Origin: Campylobacter concisus
Lineage (GTDB): Bacteria > Campylobacterota > Campylobacteria > Campylobacterales > Campylobacteraceae
DNA length: 64,000 bases
Assembly: GCF_015229955.1 (NCBI RefSeq)
Contig: NZ_JAAKYZ010000007.1
Location: 1 to 64,000 of the forward strand
Direction: 5' to 3'
The notes beneath the pieces were generated by a model. The model was given only the letters and a program-made list of their open reading frames with translations, searched no databases and was not told the DNA's origin. A program made the translations under genes and the position numbers. Shown here one piece after another: positions 8,234-15,886 of the stretch (its first letter is position 1; each line of letters starts with the position of its first letter).

Positions 8234-8803
8234 ATGGCAGCAGTAGCTGGTATAGTTAAAAGTGTTTCATCTGATGTTATAGCGATAGACCAAAATGATC
8301 ATGTAAGAGTTTTAGACGTAAATGATAAAGTATATATCGGAGAGGCTATAAAGGGCGAGAGCGAAAGTGCAAGCATTACAATCACTGCAAATGATGGACA
8401 AGATATATCAATAAACGGATACGATACTCTTTGGCTAGATAGTAGCGTAGTAAGCGATGATATTGGCGAGTCTAGTATAGATACTGACGCATTGTTTAAA
8501 GCACTTCTTGGCAATGATTATGTATCGATTTTAGATCATATAAATGAAAAAGTAGATGATATCCTTAGTGCAACCAATTTAGAGCAAGAAGAGCTAAATG
8601 ATGAGGCTAGCGTAAATATTAGTTTTAATGAAATAGATCCAAATTTAGCAAATGAGCATGGATTAAGAGAAGATGATCTTTTAGCTAAAATGAATGAACA
8701 TAAAGAGAGCGATAAGCAGATAGATCCTAGCTTTGAGCATACAAATCTTAACGCAACTACGATATATATAGATATCGATAACGACTTAAATAAACTTTCA
8801 TAA
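8234..8803 (+). CDS. Stand-alone retention-module protein (N-terminus of LapA-type adhesins)
   Basis: 189 residues. The first 75 residues (AGIVKSVSSDVIAIDQNDHV then VRVLDVNDKVYIGEAIKG and ANDGQDISINGYDTLWLD) match the beta-domain 'retention module' at the N-terminus of giant type I secreted adhesins, which plugs the outer-membrane pore and anchors the adhesin. The remainder is acidic and low in complexity, and I see no adhesin repeats, RTX motif or TAAG-type LapG cleavage site. A good ribosome site (AAGGA) and a terminator at 8802-8826 make it look like a complete small gene rather than a recent truncation. It could be a regulator or plug of adhesin display, or a stable remnant. It has no signal peptide. 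Confidence 0.65.
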   Translation: MAAVAGIVKSVSSDVIAIDQNDHVRVLDVNDKVYIGEAIKGESESASITITANDGQDISINGYDTLWLDSSVVSDDIGESSIDTDALFKALLGNDYVSILDHINEKVDDILSATNLEQEELNDEASVNISFNEIDPNLANEHGLREDDLLAKMNEHKESDKQIDPSFEHTNLNATTIYIDIDNDLNKLS

Positions 8804-8826
8804 ATTTGAGCTTTTTGCTCAAATTT
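8802..8826 (+). terminator. Terminator of the retention-module gene
   Basis: AAATTTGAGC pairs with GCTCAAATTT around a TTTTT loop, then CTTCTGTTTT. It overlaps the last two bases of the stop codon. Confidence 0.65.
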
Positions 8827-8895
8827 CTTCTGTTTTAAAAAACTCAAATTTATCTAATATCCTCTATAATAAGCCAAAAATTTCAAAGGAAAACG

Positions 8896-9630
8896 ATGAA
8901 AAAAATTCTAATCATCGCAGGCTCTTGTAATAGCGGCACAGCTGGGCTTCAAGCAGATATAAAAACATGTGCTAGGCTTAATTGTTATAGTGCAACAGCG
9001 GTAACTTCTTTGGTCGCTGAGACTACGGATGCTGTAAAGAGTGTATTTTGCTTAGAGCCTAGTTTTGTCAAAGATCAGCTAAATACGCTTGCGGAAGAAT
9101 TTAGCTTTGATGCGATAAAAATTGGCATGCTATTTAGTGAAGAGATCATGGAGGTGGTGCGTGAGTTTTTACTAGCTCAAAATACCAAAGTAGTGCTTGA
9201 TCCAGTTTGCGTCTCAAAAAGCGGACACAAGCTTATAAAAGATAGTGCGGTGGCAAAACTAAAAGAGCTAATGAGTTTAGCAACGGTAACTACTCCAAAT
9301 TTAGATGAGGCAAATGTGCTTTTTGGCGATAATTATAAAGATCTACCTTGTGACGTCATCGTAAAGAAACATATCAGCGAAGATAGCAGCATAGACACAC
9401 TTTATAAAAAAGATGGCTCACTAAGAAATTTTAAAACCCCACTTGTTAATCCGCTTGTAATGAGTGGAACTGGTTGTAGCTTTTCAACTGCACTTGCTTG
9501 CTTTTTAGCAAAGGGCAAGAGCTTAGAGGAGTCTATACAACTTTCAAAAGAGTATATTTGCTCTATCATAAAAGAGAGCATAGATACAAAACTTGGTAAA
9601 AATCGCTTACTTTGGCATGGAGCGAAGTAA
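8896..9630 (+). CDS. thiD: Hydroxymethylpyrimidine / phosphomethylpyrimidine kinase
   Basis: 244 residues of the ribokinase fold. The N-terminal IIAGSCNSGTAGLQADIKT block is the substrate-binding signature of ThiD. The catalytic loop is MSGTGCSFSTALA with C194, and the internal KIGML and VVLDPVCVSKSGHKL blocks fit the family. ThiD phosphorylates HMP and HMP-P for thiamine synthesis in the cytoplasm. It is slightly shorter than the usual 260-270 residues. It is a single gene, convergent with the RDD gene 4 bases away. Confidence 0.88.
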   Translation: MKKILIIAGSCNSGTAGLQADIKTCARLNCYSATAVTSLVAETTDAVKSVFCLEPSFVKDQLNTLAEEFSFDAIKIGMLFSEEIMEVVREFLLAQNTKVVLDPVCVSKSGHKLIKDSAVAKLKELMSLATVTTPNLDEANVLFGDNYKDLPCDVIVKKHISEDSSIDTLYKKDGSLRNFKTPLVNPLVMSGTGCSFSTALACFLAKGKSLEESIQLSKEYICSIIKESIDTKLGKNRLLWHGAK

Positions 9631-9634
9631 AAAT

Positions 9635-10057
9635 TTATCCCTCTGATCTTTGCACGGCAGCTGAGTGAGTGATGATGTCGTGCAGATTTAGTTTATCTTT
9701 TCTAAAGAAACAAAGGCAAAGTCCAAGTATGCTAAAGCCAGCAAAGGCAAAGCAAATTTGGCGCAAGATGGTGTGAAAAAAGCTTAGTTTTCTACCGGTT
9801 TTTAGGTTTATTAGATAAATTTCTTGTGCTTTGTAGCCTGGAGTTTGTGCTTTTATGCTAAAAAAAAGGCACATTATAAGTGAGATCAGGCTATTTGCAC
9901 CAAAAATGGCAATTTGGTTATGCAAAAATGCCTCTTTGCCATCAAGCACAAGATATGTTGTCGCATAAAATATAGGCATACCGATGATAAAAAGATCGAT
10001 GATAAATGCCTTTACTCTAGCCCAAACAGGTGCGATTTTTGCCTTTTGTTTTGCCAA
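9635..10057 (-). CDS. RDD-family membrane protein
   Basis: 140 residues with three likely membrane spans (about 15-36, 50-70, 100-120). RDD-family marks are ARVKAFIIDLFIIG near the start, the central TPGYKAQEIYLIN block and LNLHDIITHSAAV at the end. Members are small membrane proteins of uncertain role, some linked to ion transport. The start appears to be TTG at 10057 with an AGGA site 8 bases before it. It follows the 85-residue gene by 1 base and so belongs to the purM unit. Confidence 0.8.
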   Translation of the reverse strand: MAKQKAKIAPVWARVKAFIIDLFIIGMPIFYATTYLVLDGKEAFLHNQIAIFGANSLISLIMCLFFSIKAQTPGYKAQEIYLINLKTGRKLSFFHTILRQICFAFAGFSILGLCLCFFRKDKLNLHDIITHSAAVQRSEG

Positions 10058-10058
10058 C

Positions 10059-10316
10059 TCAATTTCCTGTATTTATGTAGATACGGCTAAATTTCTCCCA
10101 GTCATATAGATAGACTAGGTTGTCGCTCTCGCCGCTATCATGCGTGACGCAGAGCATAGTAGAGGCACGTGAGACCTTGCACCAGTGACTATAGAGATCA
10201 AGTTTTTTGATATCGCTTTCTAGTACACCAAAACAGCCTATATACTCATAAATGCTAAGATCAAAAAAACTCTTATTTTCGGTCCTTAGCAAGCGTTTTT
10301 TGCTATTTTCTTGCAT
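10059..10316 (-). CDS. Small conserved-looking protein, function unknown
   Basis: 85 residues without signal peptide or membrane span. I do not recognise a family. Visible traits are a basic N-terminus (KKRLLRTENK), three Cys residues and an aromatic-rich tail (LVYLYDWEKFSRIYIN). Its ATG overlaps the purM stop by one base (TAATG), and the RDD gene starts 1 base after its stop, so it is translated as part of a three-gene unit. This tight coupling makes it a credible real gene. Confidence 0.65.
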   Translation of the reverse strand: MQENSKKRLLRTENKSFFDLSIYEYIGCFGVLESDIKKLDLYSHWCKVSRASTMLCVTHDSGESDNLVYLYDWEKFSRIYINTGN

Positions 10317-11299
10317 TAAACTAGCTCTACGCCTTTACCATTTACTACTTCACCGATCACGTAGCCATCGCTATTTGCTAGGACAGCATCAACATTTTCT
10401 TTTGGTACAACCAATATCATGCCAACGCCCATGTTAAAGGTTCTCATCATCTCGCTATCTTCTACTTTTTGAGCGATGATTTTAAAAATTTCAGGCGTTT
10501 TTATAACGCTTTTTTGTACTTTTGCACCAAGTCCAGCAGGGAAGACGCGAGGCAAGTTTTCAACTATGCCACCACCTGTTATATGCGCCATTGCCGTAAT
10601 CTTATCTTTTAATCTTAAAAAGTCGCTCACGTAAATTCTAGTTGGCTCAAGAAGTACGTCGATGAGCTTTTTATCGCCTACTTTTTCATCAAATTTTAGT
10701 CCAAGCTCGCTTACCACTTTTCTTGCAAGAGAGAAGCCATTTGAGTGTAGACCACTACTTGGAAGCGCGACTAAAACGTCACCAGATTTTACAAATTTGC
10801 TTCTGTCGATCTCATCAACCTCAGCGATACCAACGGCAAATCCAGCAAGGTCAAAGTCGCCTTTTTCATACATCGAAGGCATCTCCGCTGTCTCACCGCC
10901 TATCAGCGCGCACTGGGCTTTTTTGCAGCCATTTGCGATACTTTTTACTACCTCTTTGGCGCTCTCTATCTCGAGCTTTGCTGTTGCGTAGTAGTCGAGG
11001 AAAAAGAGCGGTGTAGCGAAGTTGCAGATGAGATCATTTACGCACATTGCAACTAGATCCTCGCCCACGCCGTCAAATTTCTTAGCATCGATAGCTAGGC
11101 GAAGCTTTGTGCCGACACCGTCAGTCGCGCCTAGAATGGCTGGATTTTTATACCCGCTTGGTAGTCTGACCGCTCCTGAAAATGACCCAATGCCACCTAT
11201 AACATTTGGTGTTTGTGTAGATTTTACGAAAGGCTTTATCGCCTCAACAAAGCTATTTCCAGCATCTATATCCACTCCAGCATCTTTATAGCTTATCAT
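10316..11299 (-). CDS. purM: Phosphoribosylformylglycinamidine cyclo-ligase (AIR synthetase)
   Basis: 327 residues, typical for PurM, the fifth step of purine synthesis (FGAM + ATP to AIR). Signatures: YKDAGVDIDAGN near the start, GATDGVGTKLRLA, ALIGGETAEMPSMY, LHSNGFSLARKV and HITGGGIVENLPR. It heads a minus-strand unit with the 85-residue and RDD genes, and is divergent from coaE with an 80-base gap. Confidence 0.95.
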   Translation of the reverse strand: MISYKDAGVDIDAGNSFVEAIKPFVKSTQTPNVIGGIGSFSGAVRLPSGYKNPAILGATDGVGTKLRLAIDAKKFDGVGEDLVAMCVNDLICNFATPLFFLDYYATAKLEIESAKEVVKSIANGCKKAQCALIGGETAEMPSMYEKGDFDLAGFAVGIAEVDEIDRSKFVKSGDVLVALPSSGLHSNGFSLARKVVSELGLKFDEKVGDKKLIDVLLEPTRIYVSDFLRLKDKITAMAHITGGGIVENLPRVFPAGLGAKVQKSVIKTPEIFKIIAQKVEDSEMMRTFNMGVGMILVVPKENVDAVLANSDGYVIGEVVNGKGVELV

Positions 11300-11379
11300 C
11301 TTTGTCCTTTTTTGTAATTTTTTAAAACTTTAGCCAAAAGTTGCTAAAATTGTCATCAATTTTCAAAAATGGAGCGAGT

Positions 11380-11976
11380 TTGCAGAAATTTCCAAACGCT
11401 TATGCTATTACAGGCTCTATTGCTAGCGGTAAAAGCACTGTTTTAAATTTGCTAAAAGAACAAGGCTTTAGTGTGATTGATGCGGACGTGATCGCTCATG
11501 AACAGCTTGAAATTTGTAAATGTGAGATAGCAGAATTTTTTGGCGAGCAAATTTTAGATGAGACTGGCAAGATCGATCGTCAAAAACTTGGTGCCATTGT
11601 CTTTAATGATCCAAAAAAATTAAAAATTTTAGAGCAAATTTTGCATCCAAAGATAAAGGAAGAAATTCTATCTTGCGCTACGAAGCTTGAGTGCTTGAGG
11701 CAGGTTTATTTTGTGGATATCCCCTTATTTTTTGAAAAAGAGGATCGATACACCGAGTTTAAAAATATAGCTGTGATCTATGCACCAAAAGAGCTTTTGT
11801 TAAGTCGCCTAATGAACCGAAATGGTCTAAGTTTAGAGGATGCAAAAGCTAGAGTAGAGCTTCAGATGGATATCGAGCAAAAGCGAAAAAAAGCAAATTT
11901 CATCATAGATAACAGTGGCGATAAAGAAAATTTAGAGCAAGAACTCGATAAATTTCTAAGGCAAATTTGCGGCTGA
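11380..11976 (+). CDS. coaE: Dephospho-CoA kinase
   Basis: 198 residues from a TTG start at 11380, chosen because GGAG lies 5 bases before it and the usual CoaE length (about 200) is reached; a longer in-frame reading from 11341 lacks a ribosome site. The Walker A loop is AITGSIASGKST, followed by DADVIAHEQL and VFVDIPLFFEKE-like blocks (VYFVDIPLFF). CoaE does the last step of coenzyme A synthesis. It is divergent from purM and 47 bases before dapF. Confidence 0.92.
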   Translation: MQKFPNAYAITGSIASGKSTVLNLLKEQGFSVIDADVIAHEQLEICKCEIAEFFGEQILDETGKIDRQKLGAIVFNDPKKLKILEQILHPKIKEEILSCATKLECLRQVYFVDIPLFFEKEDRYTEFKNIAVIYAPKELLLSRLMNRNGLSLEDAKARVELQMDIEQKRKKANFIIDNSGDKENLEQELDKFLRQICG

Positions 11977-12023
11977 GTTTATATAAATTTGGTAAAAAGT
12001 AGAGCAATTTTAAAGGAAAAATA

Positions 12024-12767
12024 ATGCGAGTTTCAAAGTATAACGCTAGTGGCAACGATTTTGTCATATTTCATACTTTTTTGAGTAAAGATAGAAGTGA
12101 GCTAGCAAGGCAAATTTGTAACCGAACAAACGGCGTGGGAGCTGATGGACTCATCGTGCTTTTGCCTTACGAAAAGGGCGTGAAATGGGAGTTTTACAAC
12201 AGCGATGGAAGCTACGCTGCGATGTGTGGCAATGGCTCGCGCGCGGCTGCTAGATATGCCTATCTAAATGGTCTTGTTAGTTCAAACGAATTTGTCTTGC
12301 TAACTGGTAGTGGCGAGGTTGTGGCAAGTGTGAAAAACGAGTGTGTCGAGGTTGTGCTAACAAGTCCAAAAATTTTAAGCGAGCCACTAAATGAAGGCGG
12401 CAAAACTTGGTATTTTTACGATACAGGCGTGCCACATCTTGTAAATTTCACACAAAATTTAGATGAATTTGACGTCAAAGAGTGCAGGGCACTTCGTCAA
12501 AAATACAATGCAAATGTAAATTTAGCCAAATTTGAGGATGGAATTTTAAAGGTGAGAACCTATGAAAGGGGCGTGGAGGACGAGACGCTAGCTTGTGGCA
12601 CTGGCATGGCGGCTTGCTTTTACGGCGCTACTTTAAATTTAAACGCAGCGCAATGCCTAAAAGTCTATCCAAAAAGCGGCGAGGAGCTTGGTCTTGGGCT
12701 TAAAAACGGCAAAATTTTATTTAGCGGAGCGGTGAAACACTGTTTTGATACAAGTATTGAAATTTAG
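12024..12767 (+). CDS. dapF: Diaminopimelate epimerase
   Basis: 247 residues. The two catalytic cysteines are C68 in AMCGNGSRAAARY and C191 in TLACGTGMAACF. The N-terminal KYNASGNDFV and GADGLIVL blocks are also diagnostic. The enzyme makes meso-DAP for lysine and peptidoglycan. It is a little shorter than E. coli DapF (274). A strong AAAGGA site precedes the ATG. Confidence 0.95.
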   Translation: MRVSKYNASGNDFVIFHTFLSKDRSELARQICNRTNGVGADGLIVLLPYEKGVKWEFYNSDGSYAAMCGNGSRAAARYAYLNGLVSSNEFVLLTGSGEVVASVKNECVEVVLTSPKILSEPLNEGGKTWYFYDTGVPHLVNFTQNLDEFDVKECRALRQKYNANVNLAKFEDGILKVRTYERGVEDETLACGTGMAACFYGATLNLNAAQCLKVYPKSGEELGLGLKNGKILFSGAVKHCFDTSIEI

Positions 12768-12979
12768 TTTTTAGAGCGAGTTTTATACTTGCTCTTGGCT
12801 AGTTTGGTTAGCAATGGTAAGCAAATTTTTCAAATTTATATTACTAAATTTGCGCCTAGCTGATGAAGTAAAATTTTATAGTGGTATTAATTTAAAATTT
12901 GAATACAAAATAACTAAGTTAAAGTCTCGAAAAATAAATTTTAATAAAAATTTGAATAGAAATTTAAAAAAAAGAAGAT

Positions 12980-12995
12980 CTCCGCCGAAGCGGAG
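12980..12995 (-). terminator. Terminator of rpmI-rplT with a UUCG loop
   Basis: On the minus strand CTCCGC-TTCG-GCGGAG forms a stem closed by a stable C(UUCG)G tetraloop. It is followed by ATCTTCTTTTTTTT, a classical intrinsic terminator. Confidence 0.9.
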
Positions 12996-13003
12996 AAAAG
13001 GTG

Positions 13004-13360
13004 TTATTTCAAAGCATCTTTTGCTTGTTTTGCAAGTGCCGCAAATGCCTTCGCGTCATTCATAGCTAGATCAGCTAAAATTTTTCTATCAAGTTCGATG
13101 TTAGCTTTATTTAAGCCATTGATAAATCTTGAATAGCTAATGTCGTTTAGTCTGCAAGCTGCGTTGATACGAACGATCCATAAACGTCTGAAATCACGTT
13201 TTTTCTGGCGTCTGTCGCGGTATGCGTAAACTAAACTTCTCTCTAGTTGCTCTTTAGCTTTTCTAAAGTGTTTGTGTCTAGCACTAAAAAAGCCACGTGC
13301 TAGCTTTAAAACTTTCTTATGGCGTCTTCTTCTAACTACGCCTGTTTTTACTCTTGCCAT
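13004..13360 (-). CDS. rplT: 50S ribosomal protein L20
   Basis: 118 residues, normal length. The basic N-terminus [18 protein letters not shown], then [18 protein letters not shown] and [11 protein letters not shown] are diagnostic of L20, an early 23S rRNA-binding assembly protein. It lies 99 bases after rpmI on the same strand. infC, which often precedes rpmI in other bacteria, is far away at 46951-47469 in this window. Confidence 0.97.
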   Translation of the reverse strand: MARVKTGVVRRRRHKKVLKLARGFFSARHKHFRKAKEQLERSLVYAYRDRRQKKRDFRRLWIVRINAACRLNDISYSRFINGLNKANIELDRKILADLAMNDAKAFAALAKQAKDALK

Positions 13361-13380
13361 ATTTATCCTTTTACAAATTG

Positions 13381-13418
13381 GCGCTCACGAAGTGAGTCTT
13401 GCCCCTAAATTTGGGGGA
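13381..13418 (-). promoter_or_regulatory. Two hairpins in the rpmI-rplT spacer
   Basis: CTCAC-GAA-GTGAG (13384-13396) and CCCC-TAAATTT-GGGG (13402-13416) sit in the 99-bp spacer before rplT. L20 is known to control its own operon through RNA structures in other bacteria, so a control role is possible, but this is inference. Confidence 0.3.
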
Positions 13419-13459
13419 GTTTGAATGACTTTTTGTCAAAAACTTAAATCTACGCTGCT

Positions 13460-13651
13460 TTATACGCCGAGCATTTTGCGAACGGCTGAGACGTTTGTGC
13501 TATCCACGTAGTGTGGTCCACGAAGGTCTCTCATACGCTTACTAGGTTTTTTTGTTAAGATATGGCTTCTAAAAGCAGAGCCTCTTTTTATCTTATTTTT
13601 ACCTACTTTAAAGCGCTTAGCAGCACCGCGAACGGTTTTCATCTTTGGCAT
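13460..13651 (-). CDS. rpmI: 50S ribosomal protein L35
   Basis: 63 residues. [19 protein letters not shown] and [17 protein letters not shown] are the usual L35 blocks. It is first in the rpmI-rplT pair; the stretch upstream to 13852 is AT-rich promoter region shared with the divergent dipeptidase gene. Confidence 0.97.
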   Translation of the reverse strand: MPKMKTVRGAAKRFKVGKNKIKRGSAFRSHILTKKPSKRMRDLRGPHYVDSTNVSAVRKMLGV

Positions 13652-13852
13652 GCTAATCCTTTTTGAAGTTTTATACGCAATTGCGTAAGTTTTGGATTAT
13701 AGCGAAAAATCCTTTAGGAAATTTAAATTTCACTTAGACAAAATTTGCAATAAATTTACATTAAACTTAAAAAAATTTTAAAATTTATAATTAAATTATT
13801 AAAAATTGCATATAATCACATAAAGAAATTTTATTTCACTAAAGGAGTAAAA

Positions 13853-15349
13853 ATGAAAGGCAAAATTCTTGCATCAATCGTTGCTATGAGTGCGATTTTA
13901 GGCACAAGTAGCTTGGCATGCACTACCATTTTAGTAGGAGATAAAGCTTCAAATGACGGCTCCATGCTGGTCGCTAGGAGCGCAGACAGTAAGGCTATAA
14001 AAGCTCAAGTCTTTTTGATCCATCCAGCAAAGAAAAACCAAACTGGCATGCATAGCTCAAAAGCCCATGACGGCGCAAATGACTTTACATATCCGCTTCC
14101 AAAAGATGGTATGAGATACACAACCATCGCAAACTCGCACACAAAGCTTCATGGAGCGGTCGGCTACAATGAGGCAGGGGTTGGGCTAAGCGGCACTGAG
14201 ACTATTTACGCAAAAGACGAGCTTTTAAAGATAGACCCATATAACGAAGAGAGCGGTATCACCGAGGATGACATCCCAGACGTGCTTTTGCCACGTATGA
14301 AGAGTGCAAAAGAGGGTGTTAAGCTTCTTGGCGAAATAGTAGAGACAAAGGGTGCTGGAGAGGGCTTTGGTGTGGTATTTATCGATGCAAATGAGCTTTG
14401 GTACTTTGAGACTGGTACAGGCCACAAATGGATCGCTACAAAGATCGCTCCAGATGAGTATTTTGTCACGGCAAATCAAGGCAGACTTCAAAACTATAAA
14501 GAGAATGATCCAAATTTCATGGGAGCAAAAGATGTGATCAAATTTGCGATCGATAACAAGACTTATGACCCTGCAAAAGATGGAGAATTTAACTTTACAA
14601 AAGCCTATACAAGAGACGATGAGAGGGATATGACTTATAACTACCCACGCGTTTGCTGGGTTCAAAGCATGTTTAACCCAAGCTTAAAACAAGACTTCGC
14701 CGATGGTCAGAAATTTCCAGTATTTTTAAAACCAGAGAAAAAACTAAGTGTTGAAGACCTAAAAGCTGCGATGAGAGCCCACTACAACGGCACTGCGTTT
14801 GATAACTACGCTAGCAAAGACGAAGATAAGAAAAACATCTACCGTGCCATAAGCGTCTTTAGAACATACGAGTCTCACGTCATGCAGGTGCGCCCTTGGC
14901 TACCAAAAGAGATCGGCCGCGTGACATATGTAGCTCTTGGCATGGCTGATCTTAGTGTTTATTTGCCGTATTACGAGGGACTTGATGGCTTTATAAAAGG
15001 CTACTCAGATGGCTCATACGACGCTGATGACACCTCAATATACTGGGTTTATAGAAAGCTTCAAACCCTTGTGATGACTGATTATGAGAAGTATTCGCCA
15101 GTGGTTAAAGAGGCCTACGCTAAATTTGAAAAGGAGTTGGCGGTAAAACAGGCTAAATTTGAAGATGAGTACATGAAGCTTTACAAAAAAGATAAGAAAA
15201 AAGCGGACAAACTCTTAAATGAATTTAGCCAAAAGACTATGCAAGAGGCTAAAGATCTAACTCAGCAGCTTACAAATAAGGTCTTTACGATGCTCACAGC
15301 TGATATGGATGCTAAGCTAAAATCCCTAAATAAAGGTAAAAAAGACTAA
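13853..15349 (+). CDS. Secreted C69-family dipeptidase (Ntn hydrolase)
   Basis: 498 residues. The signal peptide ends at SLA22, and the next residue C23 (CTTILVG) would be the N-terminal nucleophile after cleavage, as in the C69/U34 dipeptidases. Other family blocks are VARSADS, LHGAVGYNEAGVGLSGTE and GEGFGVVFIDANELWYFETG. Predicted role: cleaving dipeptides in the periplasm. The last 70 residues are a Lys-rich, probably coiled-coil helix. A good AAAGGAG ribosome site precedes the ATG. A terminator-like hairpin follows at 15357-15381. Confidence 0.88.
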   Translation: MKGKILASIVAMSAILGTSSLACTTILVGDKASNDGSMLVARSADSKAIKAQVFLIHPAKKNQTGMHSSKAHDGANDFTYPLPKDGMRYTTIANSHTKLHGAVGYNEAGVGLSGTETIYAKDELLKIDPYNEESGITEDDIPDVLLPRMKSAKEGVKLLGEIVETKGAGEGFGVVFIDANELWYFETGTGHKWIATKIAPDEYFVTANQGRLQNYKENDPNFMGAKDVIKFAIDNKTYDPAKDGEFNFTKAYTRDDERDMTYNYPRVCWVQSMFNPSLKQDFADGQKFPVFLKPEKKLSVEDLKAAMRAHYNGTAFDNYASKDEDKKNIYRAISVFRTYESHVMQVRPWLPKEIGRVTYVALGMADLSVYLPYYEGLDGFIKGYSDGSYDADDTSIYWVYRKLQTLVMTDYEKYSPVVKEAYAKFEKELAVKQAKFEDEYMKLYKKDKKKADKLLNEFSQKTMQEAKDLTQQLTNKVFTMLTADMDAKLKSLNKGKKD

Positions 15350-15356
15350 AAAAATC

Positions 15357-15381
15357 TGGGCGTGAAATTTAGTAGCGCCCA
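15357..15381 (+). terminator. Hairpin after the dipeptidase gene
   Basis: TGGGCG pairs with CGCCCA around a 13-base loop, 8 bases after the stop codon. The following sequence is A-rich, then TTTAAAC, so termination may be weak. Confidence 0.45.
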
Positions 15382-15452
15382 AACTTTAAACAAAAATTTG
15401 GCAAAGAGCGTTTATAATGCCGGACAAAATTTATCTCAAAGGAAAAACGCTG

Positions 15453-15482
15453 ATGCCTTGTCCCATGCATAAAGCTCATTAA
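15453..15482 (+). CDS. Possible 9-residue leader peptide upstream of metE
   Basis: An ATG with a strong AAAGGA site 9 bases before it reads MPCPMHKAH and stops. It begins the 405-base stretch before metE. The two Met codons and one Cys codon in nine would suit translational sensing of sulfur amino acids. It is far from metE, so its link is inferential. Confidence 0.25.
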   Translation: MPCPMHKAH

Positions 15483-15539
15483 TCTCGGCAAAAAACATAT
15501 CAGCGATTTTCAAAAATCACGCAAATTTTTAAACAATTT

Positions 15540-15886
15540 CACATTTTTTTATATTGAAATAAATCCCTTTTTGCTAGCAGGTCCGCTGCATTGTAACTGC
15601 ATTTTTAATAGCAAAGCTAAGCAGTGTTTAAAATTTGGCAAGGATCTTTTTAGCAGGGTTTTTTATAAATTTTACTTTAGTCTAAGAAGAAGCGGGTGTC
15701 ATCCACCTCGTTTTGGGTAACCCAGACTTGTGCGCAGCGCAACAACATCGAACGTGCTGGGGTTTTGGGTTGTAGGGATAAGGGGGCGGTTTCGTAATTC
15801 TAACCCTTTGTACCTGCATAAAAATATTCAAAGTTGCTGTGCTTTGCACAGATTTAATTTAAAATAGAAATTTAAAAAGGATAAAA
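15540..15886 (+). other. Long metE leader with a GC-rich island
   Basis: No convincing gene lies between 15483 and metE. About 15690-15815 is distinctly richer in G and C than its surroundings and contains short hairpins such as TGGGTAACCCA (15713-15723) and TTGTGCG-CAG-CGCAACAA (15728-15745). On the minus strand a 45-residue frame starts at 15819 and ends at 15682, Pro/Cys-rich, and looks accidental. I looked for cobalamin and SAM riboswitch core motifs and do not see them. It may be a structured RNA leader or a dispersed repeat copy. Confidence 0.4.

Noticed and set aside
12814-13065. An 83-residue + strand frame with a basic tail
   Set aside because: It runs into the rplT gene and terminator on the other strand, has no ribosome site, and its text is low-complexity Lys/Phe/Asn.
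15682-15819. A 45-residue minus frame before metE
   Set aside because: Pro/Cys/Arg-rich accidental-looking text with no ribosome site, overlapping another frame of equal quality on the + strand.
15540-15886. Cobalamin or SAM riboswitch before metE
   Set aside because: The conserved core words of either class are not present, although the position would suit one.
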